A stretch of DNA of 64,000 nt from Criblamydia sequanensis CRIB-18. Lineage in GTDB: Bacteria > Chlamydiota > Chlamydiia > Chlamydiales > Criblamydiaceae. Below the pieces are notes generated by a model. The model saw nothing but the letters and a program-made list of their open reading frames with translations. It was not told the DNA's origin and did no database searches. The stretch is taken from contig NZ_CCEJ010000003.1 in the NCBI RefSeq assembly GCF_000750955.1, positions 248,001-312,000 on the forward strand, written 5' to 3'. The translations under genes and the position numbers were made by a program. Below are positions 17,301 through 25,880 of this stretch, piece by piece (the stretch's first letter is position 1; every line of letters begins with the position of its first letter).

Positions 17301-20300
17301 CCTATTTCTGAAAATCTAATCGATAGTTACATAAAAAAGGATATAGGGGAAGTTCTTGTCAAATTTGAAGGTGAAATTAAAAGATTTTATCAGAACGAAG
17401 CTCGCTTTGATGAGATGGTGCTCCGAATTTCAAAAGTGATTCACCCCGAGCTTGAAGTTGTTTGGAAAAGAATTGAAAAAGATATAAGACTTGCCTACCA
17501 AACAGAAGATGGACAAGGTCTTTTCTTGCCATTAGAAGGATCGATCGAGCACCATTCGAAAAGTAAAGAAATACCTTCTAAAGTTCGCAATACTAAACTT
17601 TATAAAAAGCTCTTTAGAAATATCCATTCCGGTGAAGTCTTTGCCGATGGCAGTTGCCATTTTGTCGATAAAAAAGGCATTCAAACCTATGTCAGAGCGG
17701 ATGATTCCCAAAAATTACAGGTGGAACAGATTTTTAAAGAGCCGGATCACCTTTACGCTTATGTGCCATCGCAAACATTTCTCGGGTACTTTCGAGATAC
17801 GTCTCTTTTTATAAGTGTTTATCTAGCAAAACAGTTCTATCATTTTGCATCTACGAGAGAAGATCGAGAAAAAGAGATTTATTTCAAAAATATAAAAACA
17901 CAAGAAATCGTCTATCGAGCGGATTTAAGGGACGTTAGCGATAAATTTGAAGTTTTAATCACGCGTCTTTCCGACGGTTTGGTTTTAAGCAAACCGCATG
18001 ATGTTTTTGAAGGTTTTGAAAAGCAAGAGTATACTCATGAATGGGTAAATAAAAATGGGGAACTTAAAGAGCTTGAGTTCCCTCGTTATGATTTAAAGTT
18101 CATAAAGGGAAGTGACAATAAATTTTATACAGAGACATTTCCGGGATTTTATCTTACAAGAGAAACAGGTTTAAAAGGAGCGCCGGATTATAAGCATCTT
18201 CTCATTTTGAAAAATGCGGAAGGGTTAAGGAAAGCTATTTTACCATTCCATCATTTTATTAAAGCGGATAAGCCTGAGTCTTTAAATCCTGATTACAAAA
18301 TTGAAATGAACAATCAATCTTGCGAAGAAACCTATTTTGCATTTGATATCGATGCCAAAAGAAATCTCAAGTCCAAGTCCAAAATCGCGAATCTTTATTT
18401 AGCTGAAGTTTACTTACTAAATCAATCCTATAGTAAAGCCAAAAAGTATTTAGACTATGCGGCAAAAAAACTAACTCCATTTTCAACTGAAGAAAGAGAG
18501 ATCCTAAAAAAGATCGCAACCTTAAACGATTCGACAGGAAACGAGCATGGCGAGGCTATTGGACTGCAAACGAAAGCTGCATTCACCCTTTTTAAAAATG
18601 CAAAATTTGAAATCCAAGACAAGAAGCTATCTGATGAGTACTTAATCTTATTACATAAAAATTATGCTCTTTACCTATCCCACATAACCAATATCAATTC
18701 CACCCGTCTCACCATTAATGAAGAAAAAGAGATCCTAAAACATTTAAAAGATAGCTTTCCTGCTCGTTTGGAATTTTTTAAAACTTCTAAAACCGAAAAT
18801 GAAGTTTCCTGGAGAGGCACCCTTGGCGCCCCTTTCCCAAAGCTAGATACTGTTTCTGAACTCATAATTAGCACCTTTAATCCGGATAGGTCTCTTTTTG
18901 AAGATTATGATGCTTGCTATTCCAAGCTTTACTATGAAGATGCCTCAAGGGCTTTAGATAAAAGTTCCGGCATTGATTTTGCTATGGCCTATACTCTCGC
19001 CATTAATTTGAAAAATGACCCTTTGAATGAGAAATTTCAAGCAGCACTGTTATTTCAAAGACACCGGGAGAAGCTTATGCATCAAGAAATTCAGAAGGAA
19101 TTGGGTTTGCTTTACTTTATTTCCAGGTCAGGGAAGCAGGATATGTTTCCTCCCCTAACCAAGGAAGATCTGGAGAATAGACAAACCTTTGATCTTTGGT
19201 TAGAGAAGGTATTGAATCTTGCAAAAAACCTTGAGCAAGAAATGAGTCTTTCTGAAAGGGAGTTTGAAGCTACAAAATCGTTATCAATTATTTCAGAGTC
19301 CTATAGCCCTTCTTTTAAAAGGGCAGCCTTCCAATCAGAGGAATGGAAAAAGAAATGGAACACTCCATTAAAAACTTGGGTACTTAAAGAAAAGGAAGAT
19401 TCAATAGATCTAAAAAAGGGGGAATGTCCAACAATTCATTCCTTAACAAGATTAGCTTCGACTTTAAGCAGCATTCAAAATTACTTTGAAAGCAAAGAAT
19501 CAAAAGAAGATCCGGATTATCCTCTCATTACTTCTGAATTAAGGCGGTTAAAAGAGGATATAAAAGAATATGGCATCCAATTAACTTCTCTTGAAACGAT
19601 CCCCTTTGAAAGCATGGATCTTGATTCTCTCTCAATTAAGCTTAGAAAAGAGGTTTCAGATCCGATTCAATTGGCTAAGTTCAGAAAACAATTGTGTAAA
19701 TTAGCCAATAAGAAATCTGAGGATCCACTTGAACAATCAAGAAGAAATCTTCATCTTTTAGGAAATTACCTAAAGAATATTCAGCTTGACGATCTTTTAT
19801 TCAATTTTGCAAAACAGCGGCCTGAAGAGCTTATGGCTTTAAATCCTGGCCTTATGAAAGAAGATGTCCATCAACTTTATAGCATGATTGCCGAGTATCT
19901 TAAAATTTCTTTAGAAAATCAAAAAATTATCCGCTGCTTAAAACGGATTGAACTTCTTAAAAAAGGCGTTTCCAATGAGCAAGAGATTAACTTAAGAAAA
20001 GAACTTTATCTCGATTTATCGTATAGCACCCCATATGATCCTAAAAGCAGGCCGGCCTTTCTTGTTTTTGAATACTTTTCCGAACTTTCTTTAAGATATG
20101 AGCAAGTAGAGCTGTTAGAGCTTTTCCTAAAAGATTTTAAAGTAAACCGTATTATGGAATTGATTATGGGGGCGGGTAAATCTTCAGTTCTTCTCCCTCT
20201 TTTAGGCGCTTTAAGAGCAGATGGCGAACACATTTCAATTCTTATTGTTACAGAGTTTTTATATGATTCTGTTTCCTCTGAAACCCAAAGAAGTTTAAGG

Positions 20301-23234
20301 GGCCATACTAATTTAAGAAGCTTTAAATTTGATGGTTCAAGCGATTGCGATGTAAACACTCTTAAAGCGATCCTCCATGAGCTTAAAACAATAAAGGAAG
20401 AAAAAGATTGTTTGATTATGACAAACAAGAGCATTCAATGCTTCCTTCTTAGAACAGTGCAAAAAGCGTATGAATTTTATTCAGTGGCGCAAGATGAAGA
20501 TTCCATTCCTGAAGATTTGGCTCTTATGATTAAGATTTTAAATGAGTTTTCTTCCAAAGGGTTGCCGCTTCTTGATGAAGCAGACTTTTTATTAAACATC
20601 TTACGTGAAATTTCTTTTGCAAGCGGTCAGAAAAAGGAAATGGATGCTTTAGAAGGGGCCGTTATCTTCCAAATCTATCACCTTCTACTGCAGGATGAGG
20701 ATTTGAAAGGTAAGATGAAGCTTGATTGCGAAAAAATTGAACAAGGTCAAAAAGAAGATAAAAGATCTGTTTTTACCCCGGAGCTTTTTGAATCTAGCCT
20801 TAAGTTACCTTTAATGAAAGCTTTTTTAGAAAGCTTAAAAACGTTTTCTTATAAAGATAAATTGATCGAAGCAAAAGTCAGGCATTTCTTTAGTAACATG
20901 GAGGAAGAAACGAGACAAAATATTGAACATTATCTTCTTAGAACAGAGTCACAAATAGCTGAATCTCAAAAAACCTACTTTTCCCTGGATGCTGATATTA
21001 GAAACATCTTAGCCCTAGCCGGGGAGGAAATATCAAGTCTGTTAAAGGTGACCCTTGGAAGAGTTTTAGATGAAGATTATGGCATCGGCAAGCAAGAGTG
21101 TTTTGCTATTCCTTTCTCCGCGGCAAACACCCCGACTGAAGGCTCTCAATTTGCAAGCCCTCATGTGACAGCTAACTATACCCTTCAAACAATAGCCAAA
21201 AAGGGAATTTCGTTAGAGCTATTAAAAATGTATATTTCCAAACTTCAAAAAGAAGCTCAAGATGAAGTCAAAGACTCTTTTGATACCAAGACAACTATAG
21301 ATACGGAAGCTTGGAAGGTATTTAAAAAGATAAGAGGTAAATTAGATTTGCCTTTATATAATTTGAATGATGAGCAAATTTCCCTCATTAGCGAAGAAGT
21401 AAATAAAGACCTCAAGCTTTGTCTTGAAATTGCGGTAGAGTTTATTTTCCCGCAAATGGAGATTTACACAGAAAAATTCACGTCAACGACTTTAACTTTA
21501 ACCTCCTTTTTTGAGAATTTAATAGGTGTCACAGGCACTTTATGGAATAAAGACAGCATGCACCGAAAGTTACTTACTTGCACAAGAGAGGGAACTGACA
21601 CCGCAACCATTTTAAAACTCTTTGAAAATAGCTATCATAGCATTTCTATTATCCCTAAAGAATCGCTAGAAACTCTTGCTGATTTGAAAGTTGACTTTGA
21701 TATGGTGGCTGATGGCGGCGGTTATTTTAAAGCCGGCAAAAATTTGGATAACATTTTAGTCCTCCATAAAATGTATGGGAAGCCGGTTATTTTCTTTGAT
21801 AACGATGGAAAAATCCAAGTTTTTGATGGGATTAACATTATTCCATATAGTGAGTTTCCGGATAAAGAATCCTGCATCACCTTCCTAGATCAGGCAAGGA
21901 ACACAGGAGCTAATATTCCACAGCATGAAAAAGCGATTGGATTGGTCACTATTGGAAAAAATATGCAGCTTCGGGATCTTTTGCAATCTTGCTGTAGATT
22001 AAGGGGTCTCCAAAAAGGCCAGAAAGTTCATTTCCTAATTTCTGAAGATGTCTTATCGGTTATAAGACAAAGCCTTGGCATAATTGGAAATATAGATTTT
22101 AGCCATATCTTAGCCTTCTGTATTTTAAATCAGGCGAGAATGCAATCTAAAACAATTCAAACGGCCTTTCATAAAGAACTTGATGAAGTAAAGCAGAAAA
22201 TTGTTTTAGAGGTTATCTCTGATGAAAATTTAAAAATTTCCGAGAAGAAAAGCATTTTGATGAAGTGGCGATCATCTTGGGTTCAAAATAGCTACCGTTC
22301 ACCGGATTCTCTTTATGGCATCCTTCCAATATTCATAGAAAGCAGCGAATATGTGAAATTAAAGGTCCAGGAATTAAAAGAGATGCTAACAACAGATCTT
22401 GAGCGCCGCTATCTTGGCGACTTAGAGGAAATAGCAAGAAAGTATCAAAATATTCTCCCGACAAAAACCGCTAACCGTGAAAGTTCTGATCTTTCAACCC
22501 TTGAGCTTGAGCATACACAAGAATCACAGGCTCTTAACGAAGTTGAAGTTGAAGTAGATAAAGCAGGCGAAGATTCAGTAAAAACTGCAGGCGAGCTTAG
22601 AGAAGATGAAAATTGGACAAGTTTTGTAGCGGATGTTTTTACAAGTGATCTCTACCCGAATTGGTATAGGGGATTTAATGCTTCCGCCTCTTTTCAACAA
22701 CTGCCAACTATTCCGGTTCCCGTTTTTTCTATAGAAACATATATGAACGCCTTTGAAGAGCTAAAACCTTACAAGAAGGCTTTTGATGGGATTGACCTCT
22801 CTATTAATATGCTTTCTTTCCCCGATATAAAGGAACTTAAAACGGAGGATTTCCTTTTATTTGGTTCAAGAAGGAAGGGGATTCAATTTCTTATGGTGGA
22901 TGAAAAGACGGAGAGGTTGCGTCTGCTTAATGTAAATGAAGCGAAACAAAGGGCAAACCATCCTAATTTCTATAACCTCGAGTTTGGCTTTGTTAACCGA
23001 AAAGATACTCTTTCGAAATCTCTTGCTGAAAAAGTCATAAAAATAAAATTTCTTAATGGGGAATCTTATTTTAATCATGAAGAAATAAGCTTTTTAGAAA
23101 AGTGGCTTAAAGAAGAAGGCCCTGAAAAAATGTATCATTTTTATACACGATTTGCGCTTCTTGGGCATTTGCAGAAAGCAGATAAATTCCAAACAAGCCC
23201 GCTTAAGAAGCTTTTTACTGAGCTTATCCAATAA
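14388..23234 (+). CDS. Giant multidomain protein with papain-like and P-loop motifs (2948 aa)
   Basis: One unbroken frame encodes 2948 residues. Near the N-terminus, GGW..K.GHAIYY (208-220, His216), a following FNLGGG (Asn231) and QKSGFCSFRSL (Cys323) resemble the His, Asn and Cys parts of a papain-like peptidase with the Cys placed last. The middle is mostly helical with TPR-like stretches near 1340-1400. A Walker A motif MGAGKSS (Lys1931) and a Walker B-like LLDEAD (Asp2063) indicate an NTPase. VTGTLWN and the CCRLRG stretch further on resemble helicase motifs III and VI. The layout recalls the DUF3638/DUF3645 giant proteins of eukaryotes and some intracellular bacteria, but I cannot confirm that. 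ATG 14388 has GAGGA 5 bases upstream. No signal peptide is seen. Confidence 0.87.
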   Translation: MTLSSVYNLNLSRNSEIKLSDENKDPISPHSDLIPIVDKILRNTKGLNHLQTIEIKKKSDGSSAISLVCAKGIKKFQPGETLLSQIKELFETTHFGKESLIIRFQKENTPLCQRNYDSLSDNLFAHIHADEFGLGSQLQGLNFEATLRYVLKFIKTTKRETYFSEKFLNLLREALDFDTTNEEAFVNQFNFKYWEVSTGKNPYFILPGGWCGKPGHAIYYKIYKDKIEIFNLGGGVENHLNESESAIPILQIKGILASKFRDDELPKILFQVKNNLVLKNASYKNTDYGEKDIYQNLVDFLEPQELVIPEETRPMHIQKSGFCSFRSLMALISEEMYLDDYKKFKFELKLISLENKVLSYPTALSASGEYHLLNTAFKKLCRSLDKLYREGVVDEKYLIAGESRLKLTGSFLKKKKNDLAKTKKLPPFSNLRYQPLSEIGFNFPTSSFSLGKKDLQLDADSSLSLEGLKGLKLEALLKKVEHFLPEFEKKCLSGSSDIRTRMSIEKIIEKFSIENLELEDFSRKGLEKGIITLNKLLEVYFKLIVFSKDNYPYPIYFLNLLKILYLQHHFSVALAPACKDVKPVCQYLFYKWLNREAQNPIYYYFHMFDSKKEEELKKLVTWINEEALLPLKFEMENNNNNRAFKITFNESHSKYQKRSWLDFFKEVLPDLIEEEKYAIEGRPSWMQDGELFMSDKLPEWFKCLIQSALYFSYFSDVSISPSKELDRAGTLDVFLEKEYKKDYSNSEYIEIKSSLSGNPKNDSTKFRSLYPPFLNKKMEKMFQEILNSNSAIIESAWVFADKSYRFKKGFSKREIEDYRKLSYANLGGDLGIISLFDFFAKHTDRLIDPDYLILFQMFLFQPGVLIALNEVMKEKLFAFLINQTNKFKKDNELTGYLLCLRLLRRLVHYFPKEINLNFSDLIKENLSQIGLSKENCCLIYAELISTYNEKETLNEDELEELLTGIFFLKVHPISENLIDSYIKKDIGEVLVKFEGEIKRFYQNEARFDEMVLRISKVIHPELEVVWKRIEKDIRLAYQTEDGQGLFLPLEGSIEHHSKSKEIPSKVRNTKLYKKLFRNIHSGEVFADGSCHFVDKKGIQTYVRADDSQKLQVEQIFKEPDHLYAYVPSQTFLGYFRDTSLFISVYLAKQFYHFASTREDREKEIYFKNIKTQEIVYRADLRDVSDKFEVLITRLSDGLVLSKPHDVFEGFEKQEYTHEWVNKNGELKELEFPRYDLKFIKGSDNKFYTETFPGFYLTRETGLKGAPDYKHLLILKNAEGLRKAILPFHHFIKADKPESLNPDYKIEMNNQSCEETYFAFDIDAKRNLKSKSKIANLYLAEVYLLNQSYSKAKKYLDYAAKKLTPFSTEEREILKKIATLNDSTGNEHGEAIGLQTKAAFTLFKNAKFEIQDKKLSDEYLILLHKNYALYLSHITNINSTRLTINEEKEILKHLKDSFPARLEFFKTSKTENEVSWRGTLGAPFPKLDTVSELIISTFNPDRSLFEDYDACYSKLYYEDASRALDKSSGIDFAMAYTLAINLKNDPLNEKFQAALLFQRHREKLMHQEIQKELGLLYFISRSGKQDMFPPLTKEDLENRQTFDLWLEKVLNLAKNLEQEMSLSEREFEATKSLSIISESYSPSFKRAAFQSEEWKKKWNTPLKTWVLKEKEDSIDLKKGECPTIHSLTRLASTLSSIQNYFESKESKEDPDYPLITSELRRLKEDIKEYGIQLTSLETIPFESMDLDSLSIKLRKEVSDPIQLAKFRKQLCKLANKKSEDPLEQSRRNLHLLGNYLKNIQLDDLLFNFAKQRPEELMALNPGLMKEDVHQLYSMIAEYLKISLENQKIIRCLKRIELLKKGVSNEQEINLRKELYLDLSYSTPYDPKSRPAFLVFEYFSELSLRYEQVELLELFLKDFKVNRIMELIMGAGKSSVLLPLLGALRADGEHISILIVTEFLYDSVSSETQRSLRGHTNLRSFKFDGSSDCDVNTLKAILHELKTIKEEKDCLIMTNKSIQCFLLRTVQKAYEFYSVAQDEDSIPEDLALMIKILNEFSSKGLPLLDEADFLLNILREISFASGQKKEMDALEGAVIFQIYHLLLQDEDLKGKMKLDCEKIEQGQKEDKRSVFTPELFESSLKLPLMKAFLESLKTFSYKDKLIEAKVRHFFSNMEEETRQNIEHYLLRTESQIAESQKTYFSLDADIRNILALAGEEISSLLKVTLGRVLDEDYGIGKQECFAIPFSAANTPTEGSQFASPHVTANYTLQTIAKKGISLELLKMYISKLQKEAQDEVKDSFDTKTTIDTEAWKVFKKIRGKLDLPLYNLNDEQISLISEEVNKDLKLCLEIAVEFIFPQMEIYTEKFTSTTLTLTSFFENLIGVTGTLWNKDSMHRKLLTCTREGTDTATILKLFENSYHSISIIPKESLETLADLKVDFDMVADGGGYFKAGKNLDNILVLHKMYGKPVIFFDNDGKIQVFDGINIIPYSEFPDKESCITFLDQARNTGANIPQHEKAIGLVTIGKNMQLRDLLQSCCRLRGLQKGQKVHFLISEDVLSVIRQSLGIIGNIDFSHILAFCILNQARMQSKTIQTAFHKELDEVKQKIVLEVISDENLKISEKKSILMKWRSSWVQNSYRSPDSLYGILPIFIESSEYVKLKVQELKEMLTTDLERRYLGDLEEIARKYQNILPTKTANRESSDLSTLELEHTQESQALNEVEVEVDKAGEDSVKTAGELREDENWTSFVADVFTSDLYPNWYRGFNASASFQQLPTIPVPVFSIETYMNAFEELKPYKKAFDGIDLSINMLSFPDIKELKTEDFLLFGSRRKGIQFLMVDEKTERLRLLNVNEAKQRANHPNFYNLEFGFVNRKDTLSKSLAEKVIKIKFLNGESYFNHEEISFLEKWLKEEGPEKMYHFYTRFALLGHLQKADKFQTSPLKKLFTELIQ

Positions 23235-23241
23235 ATAACCT

Positions 23242-23273
23242 AACCTTGGGTCTAAAACGACCCAAGGTTTTTT
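23242..23273 (+). terminator. Rho-independent terminator after the giant gene
   Basis: A 10-bp perfect stem (23243-23252 with 23259-23268) with a 6-base loop is followed by a T tract to 23273. It lies about 8 bases after the stop codon. Confidence 0.92.
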
Positions 23274-23296
23274 AATTTCGATTATGACTCCTTGCT

Positions 23297-23869
23297 TTAA
23301 GGGGAATTTTTAACTGCTATAATAATTTTACGTTCTGAATCAAACTTCACATTTTTGCTTCCAAAAACTTTTTTTATCTCATCAAGATAGGTTTCAAGGG
23401 TTCTGTTGCTTTGAAAGCAATTTGCATTTACTTTTTCAATTCCGGACCCGTCTCCCGGCCAAACTTTAAAAAATACTTTTCCGCATTCTTTTACTACTGA
23501 CTTACACAATTTTATGTGTTCCATTCTTGATTTTATAAGGTTAATAACATTTAAAACGCTAATTGAGGTGCAGGAATCAAAAGGCTTAAGCTTAGCTTCT
23601 TGCAAAACGAGGTTGTTATGTTCAGCGGTTCTCATAAAAGGGTCCAAGATAGAGAGGCTCGTAAAATATTTGTGCAAACAATAGGCTTTGTTGTAATCAT
23701 GTTCCCCGCCTCCAATATCGACAACTCTAACTCCGGAAGCATACCCAGTAAAGATGGAGTCAAAAGCTCCAAACCCTTCCGTATGATCGACTTTTATTTT
23801 TTTAGAAAAAGGGTCAATTGAATGACCTACTACATTTGGAACACGCCATTCAAATTGAGATAAGCTCAT
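23297..23869 (-). CDS. SAM-dependent methyltransferase-like protein (190 aa)
   Basis: The protein has a class I Rossmann layout. VRVVDIGGGEHDYNKA gives motif I with the glycine-rich SAM loop, LSILDPF is the acidic end of strand 2, SVLNVINLI is the position of motif IV, and KVFFKVWPGDGSG fits strand 5. The length is short for a full methyltransferase with a substrate domain, so the target may be a small molecule. The substrate is unknown. It converges on the giant gene across a terminator. The ATG 23869 is preceded by a weak AGG. Confidence 0.68.
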   Translation of the reverse strand: MSLSQFEWRVPNVVGHSIDPFSKKIKVDHTEGFGAFDSIFTGYASGVRVVDIGGGEHDYNKAYCLHKYFTSLSILDPFMRTAEHNNLVLQEAKLKPFDSCTSISVLNVINLIKSRMEHIKLCKSVVKECGKVFFKVWPGDGSGIEKVNANCFQSNRTLETYLDEIKKVFGSKNVKFDSERKIIIAVKNSP

Positions 23870-24057
23870 AAAAAACCTATTAAACTAGAATTTTATTAAA
23901 ACTTATTATTAATAGATGTGAGTTTTTATATTAATATTAGAAGAGATAGTAACGCTATATATAGATAGATGTTTTTATTAATTCACAAATAAATCACTTT
24001 GATTTTTTTATAAATCATTATTTGGTGATTTTAGTTAATTATCAAACAGAGGACCGT

Positions 24058-24475
24058 ATGAGACTTTTTTTGCCTAATTTTAAATGAATTAAGGTCCTTG
24101 GGTTTCAGAAACCTTTTTTGAAAATATCAATAGGGGAAACGTTTCTATAGCTATACTACTAAACCCACTTATCAGTATTGGATTTTTAAGTATTGGCATA
24201 CCAATTTAATAATAAATCACCACGCAAGATTTCTTGGTAAATATCATGAAGCTTTGAATAAACTATCCATACCAGACTTACTGCCTCTCCCGGGTGAAAA
24301 TCCTTAAAGTACAAATAGCCAAATGGATAGGGATCAAATAAAAAGACCTTTAATAAACTTCATGGATGAGAACACATACTTTTTTGAGATTGACCTCGAT
24401 AGGTATGAGGAAGGTAGACTCAACGATTTAAATAAGGCGGTACCCAACTTGCAACATGCCTCGGCTTTTGACTAA
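24058..24475 (+). pseudogene. Relic reading frame with internal stops
   Basis: An ATG at 24058 follows an AGAGGA ribosome binding site, but its frame closes after nine codons. A different frame is then open from 24134 to 24475 except for one TAA at 24305-24307. It gives coding-like sequence, for example HHARFLGKYHEALNKL before the stop and MDENTYFFEIDLDRYEEGRL after it. The final 56 bases overlap the 3' end of the convergent hydrophobic protein gene. I read this as a gene destroyed by at least one frameshift and one nonsense change. No family is recognised. The 188 bases before it (23870-24057) hold no gene I can see. Confidence 0.45.
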
Positions 24476-25295
24476 AAGTGATCTCTTCTGAAACTTCATT
24501 GCTAACAGCAAAAAAAAGGCTTCCCGCTATGAAACTTGAAGTTAGATTTTTTAATAAGGTTTTATTTTTTTGATCACTCCGGATTATTTTTAAGGCTATG
24601 GCTTGGACGAGGGCTATCATAGCTCCTGTCAAAACCCCGCGCGCAGCTTCATTTGAGGTTATGCCATAAGTAAATTTACGAATCGGGATATCCTTCAAAT
24701 ATTCACTGATTGCGATGCCGGCTCCCATTTGCAGAGCCCCAATCCAAACGATTCTATTGATATCTGTAAAATTTGTTGTTTGACTAAGAGCAATTTGTTT
24801 AGTGATCTTAGTTAAAACATTTAAGGCAACTTGGGAGGTTACTAGGGTGACGGATTTTATAAACGGGGCTATGCTAGTTGGGACTAACTTTGTTAAAGCA
24901 GGTGTTGCATAACCACTCAAAAAAGAGACTGAACCTGCCGCGAAACCATCAAAAAGGCTTTCTCCTATGCCTTGAATAAGCTCAAGTTTAGAGAACTTAT
25001 TAACTTTTGTTGTAGCCGCATATTCCAATGCATTTACACCGGCGCAAGTTGCGGCAAATCCTAAGGAAAATCCTAAAGGAAATTCTAAGCTAAAATGAGT
25101 CCAACGGTACGATTCGCTTAAATAGCGGTTGACGGTTGTCAAGCCGCCTAAAATTAGCATGCCGCCGCCAAGTATAGCTGAAAACCTAATAATCTTATTA
25201 TTAGACTTCCCATCCTCATGAGCGGTATCCGTATCTGAAACGTGGGGCTTAATTGATGTGAGCGGGAGCATACTAACTATCCTTTGAGAAGACAT
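24420..25295 (-). CDS. Hydrophobic protein with paired membrane segments, Inc-like
   Basis: No known family is recognised. After a polar N-terminus of about 35 residues there are several hydrophobic stretches: one at about 39-57, two closely spaced around 70-90, and further weaker Gly/Ala-rich ones up to the C-terminus. Paired hydrophobic helices with little soluble domain are typical of chlamydial inclusion-membrane (Inc) proteins, but multi-span membrane proteins of other kinds also fit. I chose ATG 25295; a TTG at 25322 in the same frame would add nine residues and has a weak AAGAAG upstream. The 3' end overlaps a relic frame on the other strand. Confidence 0.65.
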   Translation of the reverse strand: MSSQRIVSMLPLTSIKPHVSDTDTAHEDGKSNNKIIRFSAILGGGMLILGGLTTVNRYLSESYRWTHFSLEFPLGFSLGFAATCAGVNALEYAATTKVNKFSKLELIQGIGESLFDGFAAGSVSFLSGYATPALTKLVPTSIAPFIKSVTLVTSQVALNVLTKITKQIALSQTTNFTDINRIVWIGALQMGAGIAISEYLKDIPIRKFTYGITSNEAARGVLTGAMIALVQAIALKIIRSDQKNKTLLKNLTSSFIAGSLFFAVSNEVSEEITFSQKPRHVASWVPPYLNR

Positions 25296-25637
25296 GAAAA
25301 TTAAATTCGAAAAGGGTAGCAAAACTTCTTTATTTTATTCCAGGCTTTTTGTTTTTACAAAAATAGTGATTGGGAAAAACAGACAATAACAATGTCTAAT
25401 ATGTCTATGAGGTACCCTTGACAATATAATTTGGGTGTCGTGGATGAATCTAGAGGTTAAGAAATTTTTCGCATTTCCCATAAGGCTTCCTTTGCAATGA
25501 GAAAAAAGACGGGCAATCATTAAAAAAATCGTTCGCATGTGGATAATAAAACATAAATTGAATTTTAATTTGAAAACTTTAGTTTTTCACCTCTATTAAA
25601 ATCAATGCTTTATTTTATTTCTTTTACTATGGAATAA
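25296..25637. other. Intergenic region without a supported gene
   Basis: About 340 bases between the hydrophobic protein gene and the terminator of the coiled-coil gene. One minus-strand frame of 67 codons (25335-25538) is open but has no ribosome binding site and no coding-like composition. A TTGACA (25418) lies one base from a TATAAT (25425), which is the wrong spacing for a promoter. I see nothing else. Confidence 0.5.
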
Positions 25638-25672
25638 AAAAAGCCTTCGAAGGACATATTCGAAGGCTTTTT
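25638..25672 (-). terminator. Rho-independent terminator of the coiled-coil gene
   Basis: A perfect 14-bp stem (25638-25651 with 25659-25672) with a 7-base loop has flanking A bases on the left, which read as a T tract on the minus strand. It sits 16 bases beyond the TGA at 25689-25691, not beyond the first stop at 25881. This suggests that the original end of the gene was the TGA. Confidence 0.88.
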
Positions 25673-25688
25673 AAGGTTAGATTCGGAT

Positions 25689-25880
25689 TCAGGAAAAAGA
25701 CTCGAGAAGCGCTTCAAAACTTGGGTTATTCTTAAGTCTATTTAAGAATAACTCTTTAGCTTGCCTTGCAGTGTCATTTGCTTTTATCTCTTTTTGCGGA
25801 AGTTTTTTTTCTTCGCTTGCTTCTTCTTTATTACCTGTTAGTTTATTGTAACGGCTTTTTTTAACTTCTAAACTTTGCCT
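25689..25880 (-). pseudogene. Severed 3' end of the polyproline coiled-coil gene
   Basis: Directly after the TAA at 25881-25883 the same frame stays open for 63 codons to a TGA at 25689. The read-through product is charged and helical like the protein before it, beginning RQSLEVKKSRYNK and ending NPSFEALLESFS. A strong terminator follows within 20 bases. The simplest reading is a single nonsense mutation (or sequencing error) that removed the last tenth of the protein. Separate translation is unlikely, as no start with a ribosome binding site is visible. Confidence 0.65.

Noticed and set aside
25418-25430. TTGACA next to TATAAT
   Set aside because: Only one base separates the elements; a promoter needs about 16-18.
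25335-25538. Minus-strand frame of 67 codons
   Set aside because: No ribosome binding site, no hydrophobic or helical pattern typical of a gene, and rich in His/Arg/Phe as expected from chance AT-rich frames.
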